Of a stretch of DNA of 64,000 nt, positions 55,239 to 64,000 are shown piece by piece. This stretch comes from Brucella intermedia LMG 3301 (GTDB lineage: Bacteria; Pseudomonadota; Alphaproteobacteria; Rhizobiales; Rhizobiaceae): positions 682,001 to 746,000 of the forward strand of contig NZ_ACQA01000001.1 of NCBI RefSeq assembly GCF_000182645.1, read 5' to 3'. Both the position numbers and the translations under genes were made by a program. Below the pieces are notes generated by a model that was given only the letters and a program-made list of their open reading frames with translations, was not told the origin of the DNA and searched no databases. Numbering within the stretch: the stretch's first letter is position 1; the number at the start of each line of letters is the position of its first letter.

Positions 55239-55715
55239 ATGAACAAGCCTAAGAATTCTCCCGTGCGCAAGATCATCGCGGAAAACCGCAAGGCGCGCTT
55301 CAATTTTGAAATCCTCGATACGCTCGAAGCCGGTCTCGTTTTGACAGGCACCGAGGTCAAGTCGTTGCGCGCCAATCAGTCCAACATAGCGGAAAGCTAT
55401 GCGAGCTTTGAAAATGGCGAGTTCTGGCTCATCAATTCCTATATTCCGGAATATACGCAGGGCAATCGCTTCAATCATGAGCCGCGGCGCCTGCGCAAGC
55501 TGCTCATCAGCAAGCGTGAAATGTCCCGCCTCTTCAATTCCGTGTCCCGGGAGGGGATGACCGTGGTGCCGTTGAAGCTCTACTTCAATGATCGTGGCCG
55601 CGCGAAGCTGGAACTGGCGCTGGCGCGAGGCAAGAAGACTCACGACAAGCGCGAGACGGAAAAGAAGCGCGACTGGAATCGCGAAAAGGCTCGCTTGCTG
55701 CGGGACCGCGGTTGA
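55239..55715 (+). CDS. smpB: SsrA (tmRNA)-binding protein SmpB
   Basis: A 158-residue protein that escorts tmRNA to stalled ribosomes. Conserved segments visible: [84 protein letters not shown], and a basic C-terminal tail [13 protein letters not shown]. Length is normal and the family motifs are complete. It follows dapA closely but after a terminator, with an own-promoter gap of about 30 bases. Confidence 0.97.
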   Translation: MNKPKNSPVRKIIAENRKARFNFEILDTLEAGLVLTGTEVKSLRANQSNIAESYASFENGEFWLINSYIPEYTQGNRFNHEPRRLRKLLISKREMSRLFNSVSREGMTVVPLKLYFNDRGRAKLELALARGKKTHDKRETEKKRDWNREKARLLRDRG

Positions 55716-55729
55716 GCACCGGAATGTAG

Positions 55730-55753
55730 AAAGAGCGCCTCAGGCGCTCTTTT
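55730..55753 (+). terminator. Bidirectional terminator between smpB and UDG
   Basis: AAGAGCGCCTcAGGCGCTCTTTT hairpin with A and T tracts on both sides. Confidence 0.9.
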
Positions 55754-56390
55754 GATTCAGATAATCCCGCACATTCCGGAACACGGTGCGGAACATGGCA
55801 TCCGTCAGTCGCCCGGTATTCGTATTATAGCGTGAGCAGTGATAGCTGGAAAAAATACGCAAGGTGCCAATGTCGCTTGCCCTGTCGTGGCCGAAGGGGT
55901 GCCGCGCAACCGGCGCGCCGAGTGCACGAACGGTTGATTGATGCGCGATCGTTCCAAGCGTAACAACGGCTTGCAGATTGGGAAACCGGGTCAGCATTGG
56001 CGACAGGAACTGGCGGCAATTATTGATCTCGGAGCCGATTGGCTTGTTTTCCGGTGGGACGCAGCGTACCGCGTTGACGATGCTGGCATCCAGCAGCCGC
56101 AGGCTGTCGTCCGGACGCGCCTCGAACTTGCCGGTCGCAAATCCGAATTCGGACAGAGTGCTGTAGAGAAGATCGCCGGCATAATCGCCGGTAAAGGGAC
56201 GCCCGGTCCGGTTGGCGCCGCGCAGGCCCGGTGCCAGTCCCACAATCAGGAGCCGGACATCGGTGTCATCTGCCGGAAGAAACGGAGGAACCGGGGCGTT
56301 GTGCCATGACGGCTCCTTGCGCCGCCATTCTTGCAGAAAGGCGTGCAGCCGCGGGCAGATGTGACAGTTGGGAGATGGTTCGGAAATCAT
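55740..56390 (-). CDS. Uracil-DNA glycosylase, family 5-like
   Basis: A 216-residue repair enzyme with an N-terminal CHICPR cysteine pair (iron-sulphur site), motif A region IVGLAPGLRGANRTGRPFTGDYAGDLLY, VVTLGTIAHQS and C-terminal IFSSYHCSRYNTNTGRLT. The GLAPG...GANRTGRPFTGD pattern is family 5 (UDGb) rather than family 4. It is the second UDG of the window, so repair of uracil or deaminated bases may be divided between the two. ATG 56390. Confidence 0.9.
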   Translation of the reverse strand: MISEPSPNCHICPRLHAFLQEWRRKEPSWHNAPVPPFLPADDTDVRLLIVGLAPGLRGANRTGRPFTGDYAGDLLYSTLSEFGFATGKFEARPDDSLRLLDASIVNAVRCVPPENKPIGSEINNCRQFLSPMLTRFPNLQAVVTLGTIAHQSTVRALGAPVARHPFGHDRASDIGTLRIFSSYHCSRYNTNTGRLTDAMFRTVFRNVRDYLNQKSA

Positions 56391-56420
56391 GCCCTTGCAT
56401 GAACCGGCTCGACGATGGCG

Positions 56421-56996
56421 TCAATAGCTCTCGTCGAGATCATCATCCTGGCGGCGCGGGGGACGTTCTGATGGATCGCGGCCGATCTCGGCCTTGAGCG
56501 AGACCAGATCGATGAAATGATCGGCCTGGCGGCGCAGCTCATCCGAAATCATGGCTGGCTGGGTGGTGAGGGTTGAGACGACCGAAACCTTGCGGCCCTT
56601 GCGCTGGAGAGCTTCAGCGAGCGACCGGAAATCGCCATCGCCGGAGAAAATAACGAAATGGTCGACTGTATCGGTGAGCTGCATGGCATCAACCGTCAGT
56701 TCGATATCCATGTTGCCCTTCACTTTGCGGCGTCCGGTGGAATCGGTGAATTCCTTGGCAGCCTTGGTGACGACCTTGTAGCCATTGTAATCCAGCCAGT
56801 CGATCAGCGGGCGGATCGAGGAATATTCCTGATCTTCAACAAGGGCAGTGTAATAATAAGCGCGGAGCAGATAGCCACGCTTTTGAAACGCCTTCAAAAG
56901 CTTCCGATAATCAATATCGAACCCCAAGGTCTTGGAGGCGGCGTATAAATTGGCGCCATCAATAAAAAGCGCAATCTTTTCACGAGAATCGAACAT
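56421..56996 (-). CDS. NYN-domain (LabA/DUF88) protein
   Basis: A 191-residue putative PIN-like nuclease: IALFIDGANLYAASKTLG (Asp14), VKGNMDIELTVDAMQL (Asp), HFVIFSGDGDFRSLAEALQRKG (paired aspartates), then VSVVST and a basic/acidic tail. These acidic residues form the metal site of NYN RNases. Function in this organism is unknown. Sits upstream of a gene-free gap before rpoZ. Confidence 0.88.
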   Translation of the reverse strand: MFDSREKIALFIDGANLYAASKTLGFDIDYRKLLKAFQKRGYLLRAYYYTALVEDQEYSSIRPLIDWLDYNGYKVVTKAAKEFTDSTGRRKVKGNMDIELTVDAMQLTDTVDHFVIFSGDGDFRSLAEALQRKGRKVSVVSTLTTQPAMISDELRRQADHFIDLVSLKAEIGRDPSERPPRRQDDDLDESY

Positions 56997-57390
56997 CGTG
57001 CAATATATCCACTCTACGGCCGGACGGGAGTGGACCGGCGACCGCTTATTCAGTTTGTTTTCTAAACGGCGGGTGGTATCGAAATTTACCAGTGCGTTTA
57101 TTGCCTTCTAAGGACATATCACAGAAAAACAAGCAACCATTGGTTGTTATTTGCCCCCGCTAAATTACCAGTAAGGGAGTCTTGTCTCAGTAATCGCGTT
57201 CGAGATTATAAAATATTGTGCCGTTTTGACGCGCCGCCGTGTTTTATGAGGCGAATCCATGAAATTGACGTTGTTTTGGCAGATTTCATGCGGCGATGCA
57301 CGAGCAATTCCGCTTTTGCTTGTAATTTGGCTCCACACGCGTTATGTGGGGAAAAATCCATTAAAGTTCGAGAAATGAAAGGGACCGCGC
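56997..57390. other. Gene-free region upstream of rpoZ
   Basis: About 394 bases without a convincing ORF. It includes a CCACA/TGTGG hairpin near 57332 and must hold the rpoZ promoter. Confidence 0.5.
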
Positions 57391-57795
57391 ATGGCCCGCG
57401 TCACTGTTGAGGACTGCGTAGATAAGGTCGAGAACCGTTTTGAGCTGGTTCTGCTGGCTGGTCACCGTGCTCGCCAGATTTCCCAGGGTGCACAGATCAC
57501 CATCGACCGCGACAACGACAAGAATCCCGTCGTTGCCCTGCGCGAAATCGCCGACGAAACCCTGTCGCCGGACGATCTGAAGGAAGACCTCATCCACTCG
57601 CTGCAGAAGCATGTGGAAGTCGATGAGCCGGAAGCGGCTGCACCTGCACAGATCGCCTCTTCGTCGGAAGACGTCGCGGAAGGCATTGCCGAAGCCGCTG
57701 AGGAAGATGTGGTTACTTTCGACCGCATGTCGGAAGAAGAGCTGCTCGCCGGTATCGAAGGCCTCGTTGCGCCAGAGAAGAACGACGATTTCTGA
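57391..57795 (+). CDS. rpoZ: RNA polymerase omega subunit
   Basis: A 134-residue subunit aiding assembly of RNA polymerase; in many bacteria omega is part of a ppGpp-binding site. The canonical segment [20 protein letters not shown] is followed by [39 protein letters not shown] Glu-rich C-terminal tail, longer than in Escherichia coli, is typical of Rhizobiales. Located upstream of rsh, as often seen (rpoZ-spoT neighbourhood). Confidence 0.97.
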   Translation: MARVTVEDCVDKVENRFELVLLAGHRARQISQGAQITIDRDNDKNPVVALREIADETLSPDDLKEDLIHSLQKHVEVDEPEAAAPAQIASSSEDVAEGIAEAAEEDVVTFDRMSEEELLAGIEGLVAPEKNDDF

Positions 57796-58121
57796 TCGTC
57801 TTCTGGATTAATTCTTTTTGCATGCGCTGCGACTTTCCGGTCGTGGCGCATGTTTTTATGCGCCGGTGACAGCTTGAACTATCGGTTGCGATTTTCGGAA
57901 AGGCAGGCGCGCAGTTTCGGTGGGTGGAGGCATCCTTTGTGGGTCGAGTGGATGCGCACCCCTTTAATGACGGGCCATTTCCGCCGGAAATTAATATTGT
58001 CGGCAGAAAATCAAACCTGAATGTCGAGAATTGTTCGATTTTCGGCGATTTTGGGTCAGAATGCCCGATACGTTTGCCGCGTATGCATGCAAGTATCGGT
58101 TTCCAAAGGGAGTTTTCGTAG
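57796..58121. other. Gap between rpoZ and rsh
   Basis: About 326 bases with no credible gene. It probably contains the rsh promoter or a long leader. Confidence 0.5.
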
Positions 58122-60368
58122 ATGATGCGCCAATATGAGCTTGTGGAGCGTGTACAGCGATACAAGCCTGACGTGAATGAGGCGCTTCTTAATAAGGCAT
58201 ATGTCTATGCCATGCAAAAGCATGGCAGTCAGAAACGTGCTTCCGGCGATCCCTATTTTTCCCATCCTCTCGAAGTCGCCGCGATCCTCACCGATATGCA
58301 TCTCGACGAAGCGACGATTGCGATCGCCCTTCTGCACGATACGATTGAAGACACGACAGCAACCCGACAGGAAATCGATCAGCTTTTCGGCCCCGAAATT
58401 GGCAAGCTCGTTGAAGGGCTGACCAAGCTCAAGAAGCTCGACCTCGTTTCAAAGAAGGCTGTGCAGGCGGAAAACCTCCGCAAGCTGCTTCTGGCGATTT
58501 CCGAAGATGTCCGCGTGCTTCTCGTCAAGCTGGCGGACCGTCTGCACAATATGCGCACGCTGGGCGTGATGCGGGAAGACAAGCGCCTGCGCATCGCCGA
58601 GGAAACGATGGATATCTATGCGCCGCTTGCTGGCCGCATGGGTATGCAGGACATGCGCGAAGAGCTTGAAGAACTTGCTTTCCGCTATATCAACCCGGAT
58701 GCATGGCGCGCCGTTACGGATCGTCTGGCAGAACTTCTGGAAAAGAATCGCGGCCTGCTGCAGAAGATCGAGAAGGACCTGTCCGAGATTTTTGAAAAGC
58801 ACGGCATCAAGGCCAGTGTGAAGAGCCGCCAGAAAAAGCCCTGGTCCGTCTTCCGCAAGATGGAAACAAAGGGGCTGTCGTTCGAGCAGCTTTCCGACAT
58901 TTTCGGCTTCCGTGTCATGGTGGATACGGTGCAGGATTGCTATCGGGCGCTTGGTCTTATCCATACGACCTGGTCGATGGTCCCGGGCCGGTTCAAGGAT
59001 TATATCTCCACGCCAAAGCAGAACGATTACCGGTCGATCCACACCACTATCATCGGTCCGTCGCGCCAACGTGTCGAGTTGCAGATTCGCACGCGCGAAA
59101 TGGATGAGATCGCCGAATTCGGTGTCGCCGCCCACTCGATCTACAAGGATCGCGGCAGCGCGAACAATCCGCACAAGATCTCCACCGAGACCAATGCTTA
59201 TGCATGGTTGCGTCAGACGATCGAACAGCTTTCCGAAGGCGACAATCCGGAAGAATTTCTCGAACACACCAAGCTTGAGCTTTTTCAGGATCAGGTCTTC
59301 TGCTTCACGCCGAAAGGCCGTCTCATCGCCTTGCCGCGCGGCGCGACCCCGATCGATTTCGCCTATGCCGTTCATACCGACATTGGCGACAGTTGCGTCG
59401 GGGCGAAGGTCAATGGCCGCATCATGCCGCTGATGACCGAGCTGAAGAACGGTGACGAAGTGGATATCATCCGTTCCAAGGCACAGGTTCCTCCTGCCGC
59501 CTGGGAATCGCTTGTCGCGACCGGCAAGGCGCGCGCCGCCATCCGCCGCGCAACGCGCTCGGCAGTCCGCAAGCAATATTCGGGACTGGGCATGCGCATT
59601 CTCGAACGCGCCTTCGAGCGCGCCGGAAAGCCATTCAGCAAGGATATCCTGAAGCCGGGGCTGCCCCGTCTGGCCCGCAAGGATGTCGAGGACGTGCTGG
59701 CCGCAGTCGGCCGCGGTGAACTGCCGTCGACCGATGTCGTCAAGGCTGTTTATCCCGACTACCAGGATACACGCGTGACCTCCCAGAACAACCCGGCCAA
59801 GACCGGCGAGAAGGGTTGGTTCAACATTCAGAATGCAGCCGGCATGATATTCAAGGTGCCGGAGGGCAGTGAGGACGCGACAAAGTCCGATGCCGACACC
59901 GCGCCGAAACCGGGGAAAAAGGCATTGCCGATTCGCGGTACCAATTCGGACCTGCCGGTGCGCTTCGCCCCGGAAGGTGCTGTGCCCGGCGACCGTATCG
60001 TCGGTATTCTTCAGCCGGGCGCCGGCATCACGATCTATCCGATCCAGTCGCCCGCGCTGACAGCCTATGACGATCAGCCGGAGCGCTGGATCGATGTGCG
60101 CTGGGACATTGACGAGCAGATGAGCGAGCGTTTCCCTGCGCGCGTCAGCGTGTCGGCCATCAACTCGCCGGGCTCGCTGGCCGAGATCGCGCAGATTGTG
60201 GCGGCCAACGACGCGAATATTCACAATCTTTCCATGGTGCGCACCGCACCGGATTTCACCGAGATGATTATCGATGTCGAGGTTTGGGACCTCAAGCATC
60301 TCAACCGTATCATTTCCCAATTGAAAGAAAGCGCGAGCGTCAGCGGCGCGAAACGCGTGAACGGATAG
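58122..60368 (+). CDS. rsh: Bifunctional (p)ppGpp synthetase/hydrolase Rsh (SpoT/RelA)
   Basis: A 748-residue stringent-response enzyme. HD hydrolase domain with His48 ([11 protein letters not shown]) and His72-Asp73 (LLHDTIEDT), synthetase domain ([30 protein letters not shown]), TGS domain ([27 protein letters not shown]) and a C-terminal ACT domain ([21 protein letters not shown]). All catalytic motifs are intact, so it can make and degrade (p)ppGpp. Single Rsh genes are usual in this group. pyrE follows 7 bases later, suggesting cotranscription. Confidence 0.97.
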   Translation: MMRQYELVERVQRYKPDVNEALLNKAYVYAMQKHGSQKRASGDPYFSHPLEVAAILTDMHLDEATIAIALLHDTIEDTTATRQEIDQLFGPEIGKLVEGLTKLKKLDLVSKKAVQAENLRKLLLAISEDVRVLLVKLADRLHNMRTLGVMREDKRLRIAEETMDIYAPLAGRMGMQDMREELEELAFRYINPDAWRAVTDRLAELLEKNRGLLQKIEKDLSEIFEKHGIKASVKSRQKKPWSVFRKMETKGLSFEQLSDIFGFRVMVDTVQDCYRALGLIHTTWSMVPGRFKDYISTPKQNDYRSIHTTIIGPSRQRVELQIRTREMDEIAEFGVAAHSIYKDRGSANNPHKISTETNAYAWLRQTIEQLSEGDNPEEFLEHTKLELFQDQVFCFTPKGRLIALPRGATPIDFAYAVHTDIGDSCVGAKVNGRIMPLMTELKNGDEVDIIRSKAQVPPAAWESLVATGKARAAIRRATRSAVRKQYSGLGMRILERAFERAGKPFSKDILKPGLPRLARKDVEDVLAAVGRGELPSTDVVKAVYPDYQDTRVTSQNNPAKTGEKGWFNIQNAAGMIFKVPEGSEDATKSDADTAPKPGKKALPIRGTNSDLPVRFAPEGAVPGDRIVGILQPGAGITIYPIQSPALTAYDDQPERWIDVRWDIDEQMSERFPARVSVSAINSPGSLAEIAQIVAANDANIHNLSMVRTAPDFTEMIIDVEVWDLKHLNRIISQLKESASVSGAKRVNG

Positions 60369-60375
60369 GACTAAG

Positions 60376-60954
60376 ATGAACACCGAAGATGTGCTTGCCG
60401 TCTTCCGCGAAGCGGGAGCGATCCTTGAAGGCCACTTTATTCTCACATCAGGCCTGCGCAGCCCCGTTTTTCTTCAAAAGGCGCGCGTTTTCATGCACGC
60501 CGACAAGACGGAAAAGCTCTGCAAGGCACTGGCGGCAAAAATCGAGGCGGCCAATCTCGGGGCCATCGATTACGTGGTCGGCCCGGCGATTGGCGGCCTG
60601 ATTCCTTCCTATGAGACCTCGCGTCATCTGCGCGTCCCGTCGGTCTGGGTGGAGCGCGAGAACGGGGTGTTCCGCCTGCGGCGTTTCGATGTGCCGAAAG
60701 GCGCGCGCGTCGTCATCGTGGAAGATATCGTCACGACAGGGCTTTCCATTCGCGAAACCATCGACTGCATGAAGAACCTCGGTATCGAAGTCGTGGCTGC
60801 GGCCTGCATCGTCGACCGCTCGGCGGGAAAGGCCGATGTCGGCACGAGGTTGATTTCGCTCGCCGAATATGAAGTTCCAGCCTATCCCGCGGATAAATTG
60901 CCGCCGGAGCTTGCTGCAATACCGGCTGTGAAGCCCGGTAGCCGCAACATTTAA
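60376..60954 (+). CDS. pyrE: Orotate phosphoribosyltransferase
   Basis: A 192-residue cytoplasmic enzyme converting orotate and PRPP to OMP in pyrimidine synthesis. N-terminal [23 protein letters not shown], active-site lysine/loop region [12 protein letters not shown] and PRPP motif [20 protein letters not shown]. This is the shorter, Thermus-type PyrE common in Alphaproteobacteria. Seven bases after rsh. Confidence 0.96.
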   Translation: MNTEDVLAVFREAGAILEGHFILTSGLRSPVFLQKARVFMHADKTEKLCKALAAKIEAANLGAIDYVVGPAIGGLIPSYETSRHLRVPSVWVERENGVFRLRRFDVPKGARVVIVEDIVTTGLSIRETIDCMKNLGIEVVAAACIVDRSAGKADVGTRLISLAEYEVPAYPADKLPPELAAIPAVKPGSRNI

Positions 60955-60983
60955 GCAGGCCAGCCGACGGCTTTCCACACGCT

Positions 60984-61069
60984 GCAGGGGAGGATACACC
61001 CCTGCGGCGAAATTCCGCTTTGCGGGACGCGTTCTAGTTACCTATTTAGGGGGTGTCGCGAAGACACCC
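60984..61069 (+). terminator. Two hairpins between pyrE and fnrN
   Basis: GCAGGGG / CCCCTGC at 60984-61005 and GGGTGTC / GACACCC at 61051-61069. Neither has a strong T-run. They may end the rsh-pyrE transcript or structure the fnrN leader. Confidence 0.5.
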
Positions 61070-61096
61070 TTCCGGCCCCGTAAACAGGATTCCATC

Positions 61097-61846
61097 GTGA
61101 GTGTAGCGCCTATCATATTCGATCCCAGGTCGCCTTATCGTGCGCCATGTGGGGTATGCGTGGATTGCGATGTTCGGCGGATGGCGGTTTGTGCTGCGCT
61201 GGACGATGGGGATCTCGGCGCTCTGGAAGCAATCATGACCTCCAAGCGGCTTGATGCCAATGAGCAGCTGGTGGAGGAGGGCGAGCCGAAGCGTCGTGTC
61301 TTCAGCCTGACTTCCGGTATGCTGCGCATCTATACGTCGCTTCCCGATGGGCGTCGGCAGATTGCGGGTTTCCTGTTCCCCGGCGATTATCTCGGTCTGG
61401 CTGACGACGAGACTTACTCCCAGTCGGTCGAGGCTGTGGTGCCATCGGTCCTGTGCGCCTTTTCCACCAGGGAAATGGACGACCTGATGGAGCGTTTTCC
61501 CAGGCTGAAGGAGCGCCTGCATCAGATGACGCGGGCCGCACTTCGCACGGCGCGCGACAACCAACTGGTTCTCGGTCGCCTTGCGCCGGTGGAAAAGCTC
61601 GCGAGCTTCCTACTGGTTCTTTCCGCCCGTGCGGAAAAGCGCGGTGAGAAGCCCAACCCCGTTCATCTTTCGATGAACCGTACCGACATTGCCGACTATC
61701 TAGGCTTGACGATCGAAACCGTCAGCCGCAGCTTCACAAAGCTGAAAACCCAGGGCCTGATTCAGTTGATAGACGCCAATACGGTGGAAATCCTGTCCCG
61801 CCGGTCGCTGGCGGCTGTTGCGGGAATGGACCCGGAGAGCCTTTAG
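61097..61846 (+). CDS. fnrN: Crp/Fnr-family oxygen-responsive regulator FnrN
   Basis: A 249-residue regulator. The N-terminal cysteine cluster (Cys18, Cys21, Cys24, Cys32) plus Cys120 matches the 4Fe-4S oxygen sensor of FnrN/FnrL proteins. A cyclic-nucleotide-binding-like barrel follows, then a winged helix with NRTDIADYLGLTIETVSRSFTKLK as the recognition helix (E-SR pattern expected to read TTGAT-N4-ATCAA). A perfect FNR box lies between it and hemN. It controls microaerobic respiration and haem synthesis. Confidence 0.9.
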   Translation: MSVAPIIFDPRSPYRAPCGVCVDCDVRRMAVCAALDDGDLGALEAIMTSKRLDANEQLVEEGEPKRRVFSLTSGMLRIYTSLPDGRRQIAGFLFPGDYLGLADDETYSQSVEAVVPSVLCAFSTREMDDLMERFPRLKERLHQMTRAALRTARDNQLVLGRLAPVEKLASFLLVLSARAEKRGEKPNPVHLSMNRTDIADYLGLTIETVSRSFTKLKTQGLIQLIDANTVEILSRRSLAAVAGMDPESL

Positions 61847-61909
61847 GGCTTTCCAGCAAAATTTCTGAGAAAATACTCTGATTTCGAGCCATCGCCGGGC
61901 CTATTTGCG

Positions 61910-61923
61910 TTGATTCAAATCAA
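61910..61923 (+). promoter_or_regulatory. Perfect FNR/FixK box upstream of hemN
   Basis: TTGATTCAAATCAA matches TTGAT-N4-ATCAA exactly. It lies 64 bases after the fnrN stop and 242 bases before hemN, placed to activate a promoter toward the short ORF and hemN under low oxygen. Confidence 0.8.
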
Positions 61924-62008
61924 TGCGGAGTCCGGCGGAACAGCCTATTCCTGACCATGGAAGTTGACGCGGCCTTGAGGGTCGCGCCGTTCAGAATGGG
62001 GAAAACAG

Positions 62009-62173
62009 GTGCTGTTGTGGCTGGGAATTGCAATATCGGCTGTCATGCATGCGGGCTTCCTTGCCGCATCATGCCGTCTTGCCCCGCAGAATGTCGCCCC
62101 GGTTCGGGTGTGCGTATCCCCGGACGGGCTTCGCCGGAGCGCCCAACGCTTAAGGTGGACGCGCTATGCATGA
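62009..62173 (+). CDS. Possible 54-residue ORF overlapping hemN
   Basis: GTG-started reading with a hydrophobic start (MLLWLGIAISAVMHAGFLAA) and a basic tail, ending eight bases inside hemN. It would explain the long leader after the FNR box and allow coupling to hemN. Other frames here are also open, so this may be chance. Confidence 0.3.
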   Translation: MLLWLGIAISAVMHAGFLAASCRLAPQNVAPVRVCVSPDGLRRSAQRLRWTRYA

Positions 62174-63500
62174 AGAAGCGATAAGACGCTACGCGGCGTT
62201 GGCGGTTCCCAGATATACATCCTTTCCAACGGCTGCGGATTTCATACCGGTAGGTGTCGAGACGACGCATCGCTGGCTGCGCCAGATCGGGCCGGAGGAA
62301 AGTGTCTCCCTTTACATCCATGTGCCTTATTGTCGGCAGTTGTGCCATTACTGCGGTTGCCACGCAAAAATGGCTGTCCGCAACGATGTGGTCGAGAATT
62401 TCTGTACCGCTCTGCTGAGCGAAATCGAGACCGTCAGCAAGAGCTTGACCGCGCGGCCGAACGTCGTCCATCTTCATTGGGGCGGGGGGACGCCCTCGAT
62501 CTTGAACCCGCGCCAGTTTACCAGCATTCTGGCTGCACTGCGCGTGGCGTTCGACTTTTCGCCCGAGATGGAACATGCCATCGAGCTTGATCCGCGCACC
62601 GTCACGCCACAGCTCGCCCGTACGCTTTCGCTCATGGGCGTCAATCGCGCCAGCCTCGGCGTGCAGGATATCGACGCCGAGGTTCAGAAAGCCATCGGTC
62701 GCATCCAGCCGATAGAGACGGTTGCCAAGGCCGCGAGCCTTCTGCGCGAAGTCGGTATCGATCGGCTCAACTTCGATCTCATCTATGGCCTGCCGTTGCA
62801 GACGGTGGAGACATTGCGCGAGACCTGCGAAAAGGTTGCCGCGCTCAAGCCTGATCGCGTTGCCTGCTACGGCTATGCGCATCTTCCGCAGCGCCGCGCC
62901 AATCAGCGCCTCATCGATGCGAGCCTCCTGCCGGATGCCGATGAACGCTTCGCGCAGGCGCGCGTCGTCGCGGAAAGCTTCATCGGTTTCGGTTATGAAC
63001 CTGTGGGGATCGACCATTATGCATTGCCGGACGACAGTTTGGCCGTTGCCGCGCGCAACGGCACGCTGCACCGCAATTTCCAGGGCTATACGGATGATCG
63101 CTGCCAGACTTTGATCGGCCTGGGTCCGTCATCGATTTCGCAGTTCCCCGGCGGCTATGCCCAGAATATCTCGGACGTGACGCAATATTCAAAACGCGTC
63201 CAAGCGGGTGAACTTGCAACGGTTCGCGGCTATGCCATGCGCGAAAGCGACCGTATCCGCGCCGGTATCATCACAGCGTTGATGTGCAATTTCCGGGTCG
63301 ATCTGAACATGACGGCGCCGGGCGTGGAGTTTTCCGACGAAATGGCCCTGTTGCGCCCTCTGGTCGCGGACGGATTGGTGGAAATCCGTGGCGGGGTCAT
63401 CAGCGCGACAAGCGACGGCAAGCCGCTGATCCGTCTGGTTGCTGCTGCTTTTGATGAATTTCGCAGGGAGACGATGCACGGCTTCAGTTTTGCCGTCTGA
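62166..63500 (+). CDS. hemN: Oxygen-independent coproporphyrinogen III oxidase
   Basis: A 444-residue radical SAM enzyme decarboxylating coproporphyrinogen III to protoporphyrinogen IX without oxygen. The cluster motif is PYCRQLCHYCGC (CX3CX2C). Further HemN segments: HLHWGGGTPSIL, LGVQDIDAEVQKAIGR and LIYGLPLQTVETLRETCE, with the C-terminal domain GLGPSSISQFPGGYAQN. Downstream of fnrN with an FNR box, consistent with oxygen regulation. Confidence 0.95.
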   Translation: MHEEAIRRYAALAVPRYTSFPTAADFIPVGVETTHRWLRQIGPEESVSLYIHVPYCRQLCHYCGCHAKMAVRNDVVENFCTALLSEIETVSKSLTARPNVVHLHWGGGTPSILNPRQFTSILAALRVAFDFSPEMEHAIELDPRTVTPQLARTLSLMGVNRASLGVQDIDAEVQKAIGRIQPIETVAKAASLLREVGIDRLNFDLIYGLPLQTVETLRETCEKVAALKPDRVACYGYAHLPQRRANQRLIDASLLPDADERFAQARVVAESFIGFGYEPVGIDHYALPDDSLAVAARNGTLHRNFQGYTDDRCQTLIGLGPSSISQFPGGYAQNISDVTQYSKRVQAGELATVRGYAMRESDRIRAGIITALMCNFRVDLNMTAPGVEFSDEMALLRPLVADGLVEIRGGVISATSDGKPLIRLVAAAFDEFRRETMHGFSFAV

Positions 63501-63630
63501 ACTTGCGCTGGAACAAAGAGGTAGAGCGAAAGAAGCTCTATCAAAAGAATGCTGCTGCACCGGGCCGTCAAAAGGTCAGTGGCATGGGAGCACCGCCGTT
63601 GGGGGACGTGCGGTGCTCCACTATTTTAGA

Positions 63631-63670
63631 GCACAGCCCGGAAGCCGGAGGGCTTTCGGGCTGTGCGTTT
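63631..63670. terminator. Strong hairpin between hemN and Fsr-like gene
   Basis: GCACAGCCCG / CGGGCTGTGC stem with an inner GCC/GGC pairing and a GTTT tail on the plus strand. It lies between convergent genes. Confidence 0.75.
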
Positions 63671-63675
63671 AAGGG

Positions 63676-64000
63676 TCAGGCTTTGCGGTTCTTTTCGAGC
63701 TTTGGCAGGAAAATCGTCAGCAACCCAAGCAGGGGCAGATACGAGCAGATGTTGTAAACATACTCGATGCCCTTCTGGTCAGCCACGACGCCGAGGACGG
63801 CGGCTGCAATACCGGCCATGCCGAATGCGAAGCCGAAGAACAGGCCCGACACCATGCCGACGCGTCCCGGCAGCAATTCCTGTGCGAATACCACGATGGC
63901 CGGGAAGGCCGAGGCGAGGATCAGGCCGATGATGACCGTCAGGACAGCCGTCATTTCGAGGTTGGCATAGGGCAGGGCAAGCGTGAACGGCAGGACGCCG
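63676..64000 (-). CDS. MFS transporter, fosmidomycin-resistance (Fsr)-like, partial
   Basis: C-terminal 108 residues of an MFS exporter; the gene continues beyond the window. Three helices are visible (MTAVLTVIIGLILASAFPAIVVFAQELLPGRVG, MVSGLFFGFAFGMAGIAAAVLGVV, VYNICSYLPLLGLLTIFLP). The LPGRVGMVSGLFFGFAFGMAGI segment is characteristic of Fsr/YfnC-type proteins. Substrate assignment by family only. Confidence 0.75.
   Translation of the reverse strand, partial: GVLPFTLALPYANLEMTAVLTVIIGLILASAFPAIVVFAQELLPGRVGMVSGLFFGFAFGMAGIAAAVLGVVADQKGIEYVYNICSYLPLLGLLTIFLPKLEKNRKA

Noticed and set aside
58449..60446. 665-codon minus-strand open frame opposite rsh.
   Set aside because: Antisense shadow of an intact Rsh protein.
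61957..62184. 75-codon ORF before hemN in another frame.
   Set aside because: Cys/Pro/Arg-rich and overlapping hemN by about 20 bases. The 62009-62173 frame is slightly more protein-like, though also weak.

Overview
The window is chromosomal DNA of an alphaproteobacterium of the Brucella/Ochrobactrum group. The evidence is two divergent Omp2-type porin genes flanking a tRNA-Ser, the cycHJKL-htrA order known from Brucella and rhizobia, feuP/feuQ, glnE next to pleC, a single rsh gene, rpoZ and fnrN-hemN. Both porins share the Omp2 signal peptide, but their mature parts differ from the classical Brucella Omp2a/Omp2b proteins I remember. An early-branching or atypical Brucella, or an Ochrobactrum-like strain, therefore fits best. 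Most of the DNA is ordinary core genome.

Layout. 1-7.5 kb: a truncated sensor kinase, a frameshifted peptidoglycan-binding protein, DUF1491, DUF2336, DUF1254/DUF1214 envelope proteins and PBP1A. 7.5-10.2 kb: wreckage of a gene transfer agent (GTA) head-tail cluster (terminase, prohead protease, major tail protein and baseplate fragments). It still holds an apparently intact DUF6107 gene and a small membrane protein gene. 10.3-13.4 kb: feuP/feuQ and a lipoprotein. 13.5-19.4 kb: cytochrome c maturation operon (ccmI broken) and htrA. 19.5-27 kb: an OmpR-type regulator, its frameshifted kinase, glnE and pleC. 27-33.5 kb: pepN, a DMT transporter, a frameshifted MFS transporter and a family-4-like uracil-DNA glycosylase. 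34-44 kb: ETF-QO, an endonuclease/phosphatase-family protein, two 8-bp tandem repeats, AMP nucleosidase, a GST and small envelope proteins. 44-50 kb: an aminotransferase, a lone tyrosine recombinase, and the porin pair with tRNA-Ser(GCT). 50-64 kb: BON and HhH proteins, lytic transglycosylase, dapA, smpB, a family-5-like UDG, a NYN protein, rpoZ, rsh, pyrE, fnrN, hemN and the end of an Fsr-like exporter.

Envelope and cell-cycle functions dominate (PBP1A, Slt, PleC, HtrA, FeuPQ, porins), together with respiration (Ccm, ETF-QO, FnrN/HemN) and the stringent response (Rsh with RpoZ nearby).

The most notable signals are: the decayed GTA locus with retained genes; four genes each broken by one base at a short homopolymer; about ten GANTC (CcrM) sites at the pleC promoter; a 194-bp near-identical inverted repeat at the porin starts; and a duplicated ETF-QO 3' end next to a dispersed repeat. 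I saw no CRISPR array, complete prophage or complete insertion sequence.
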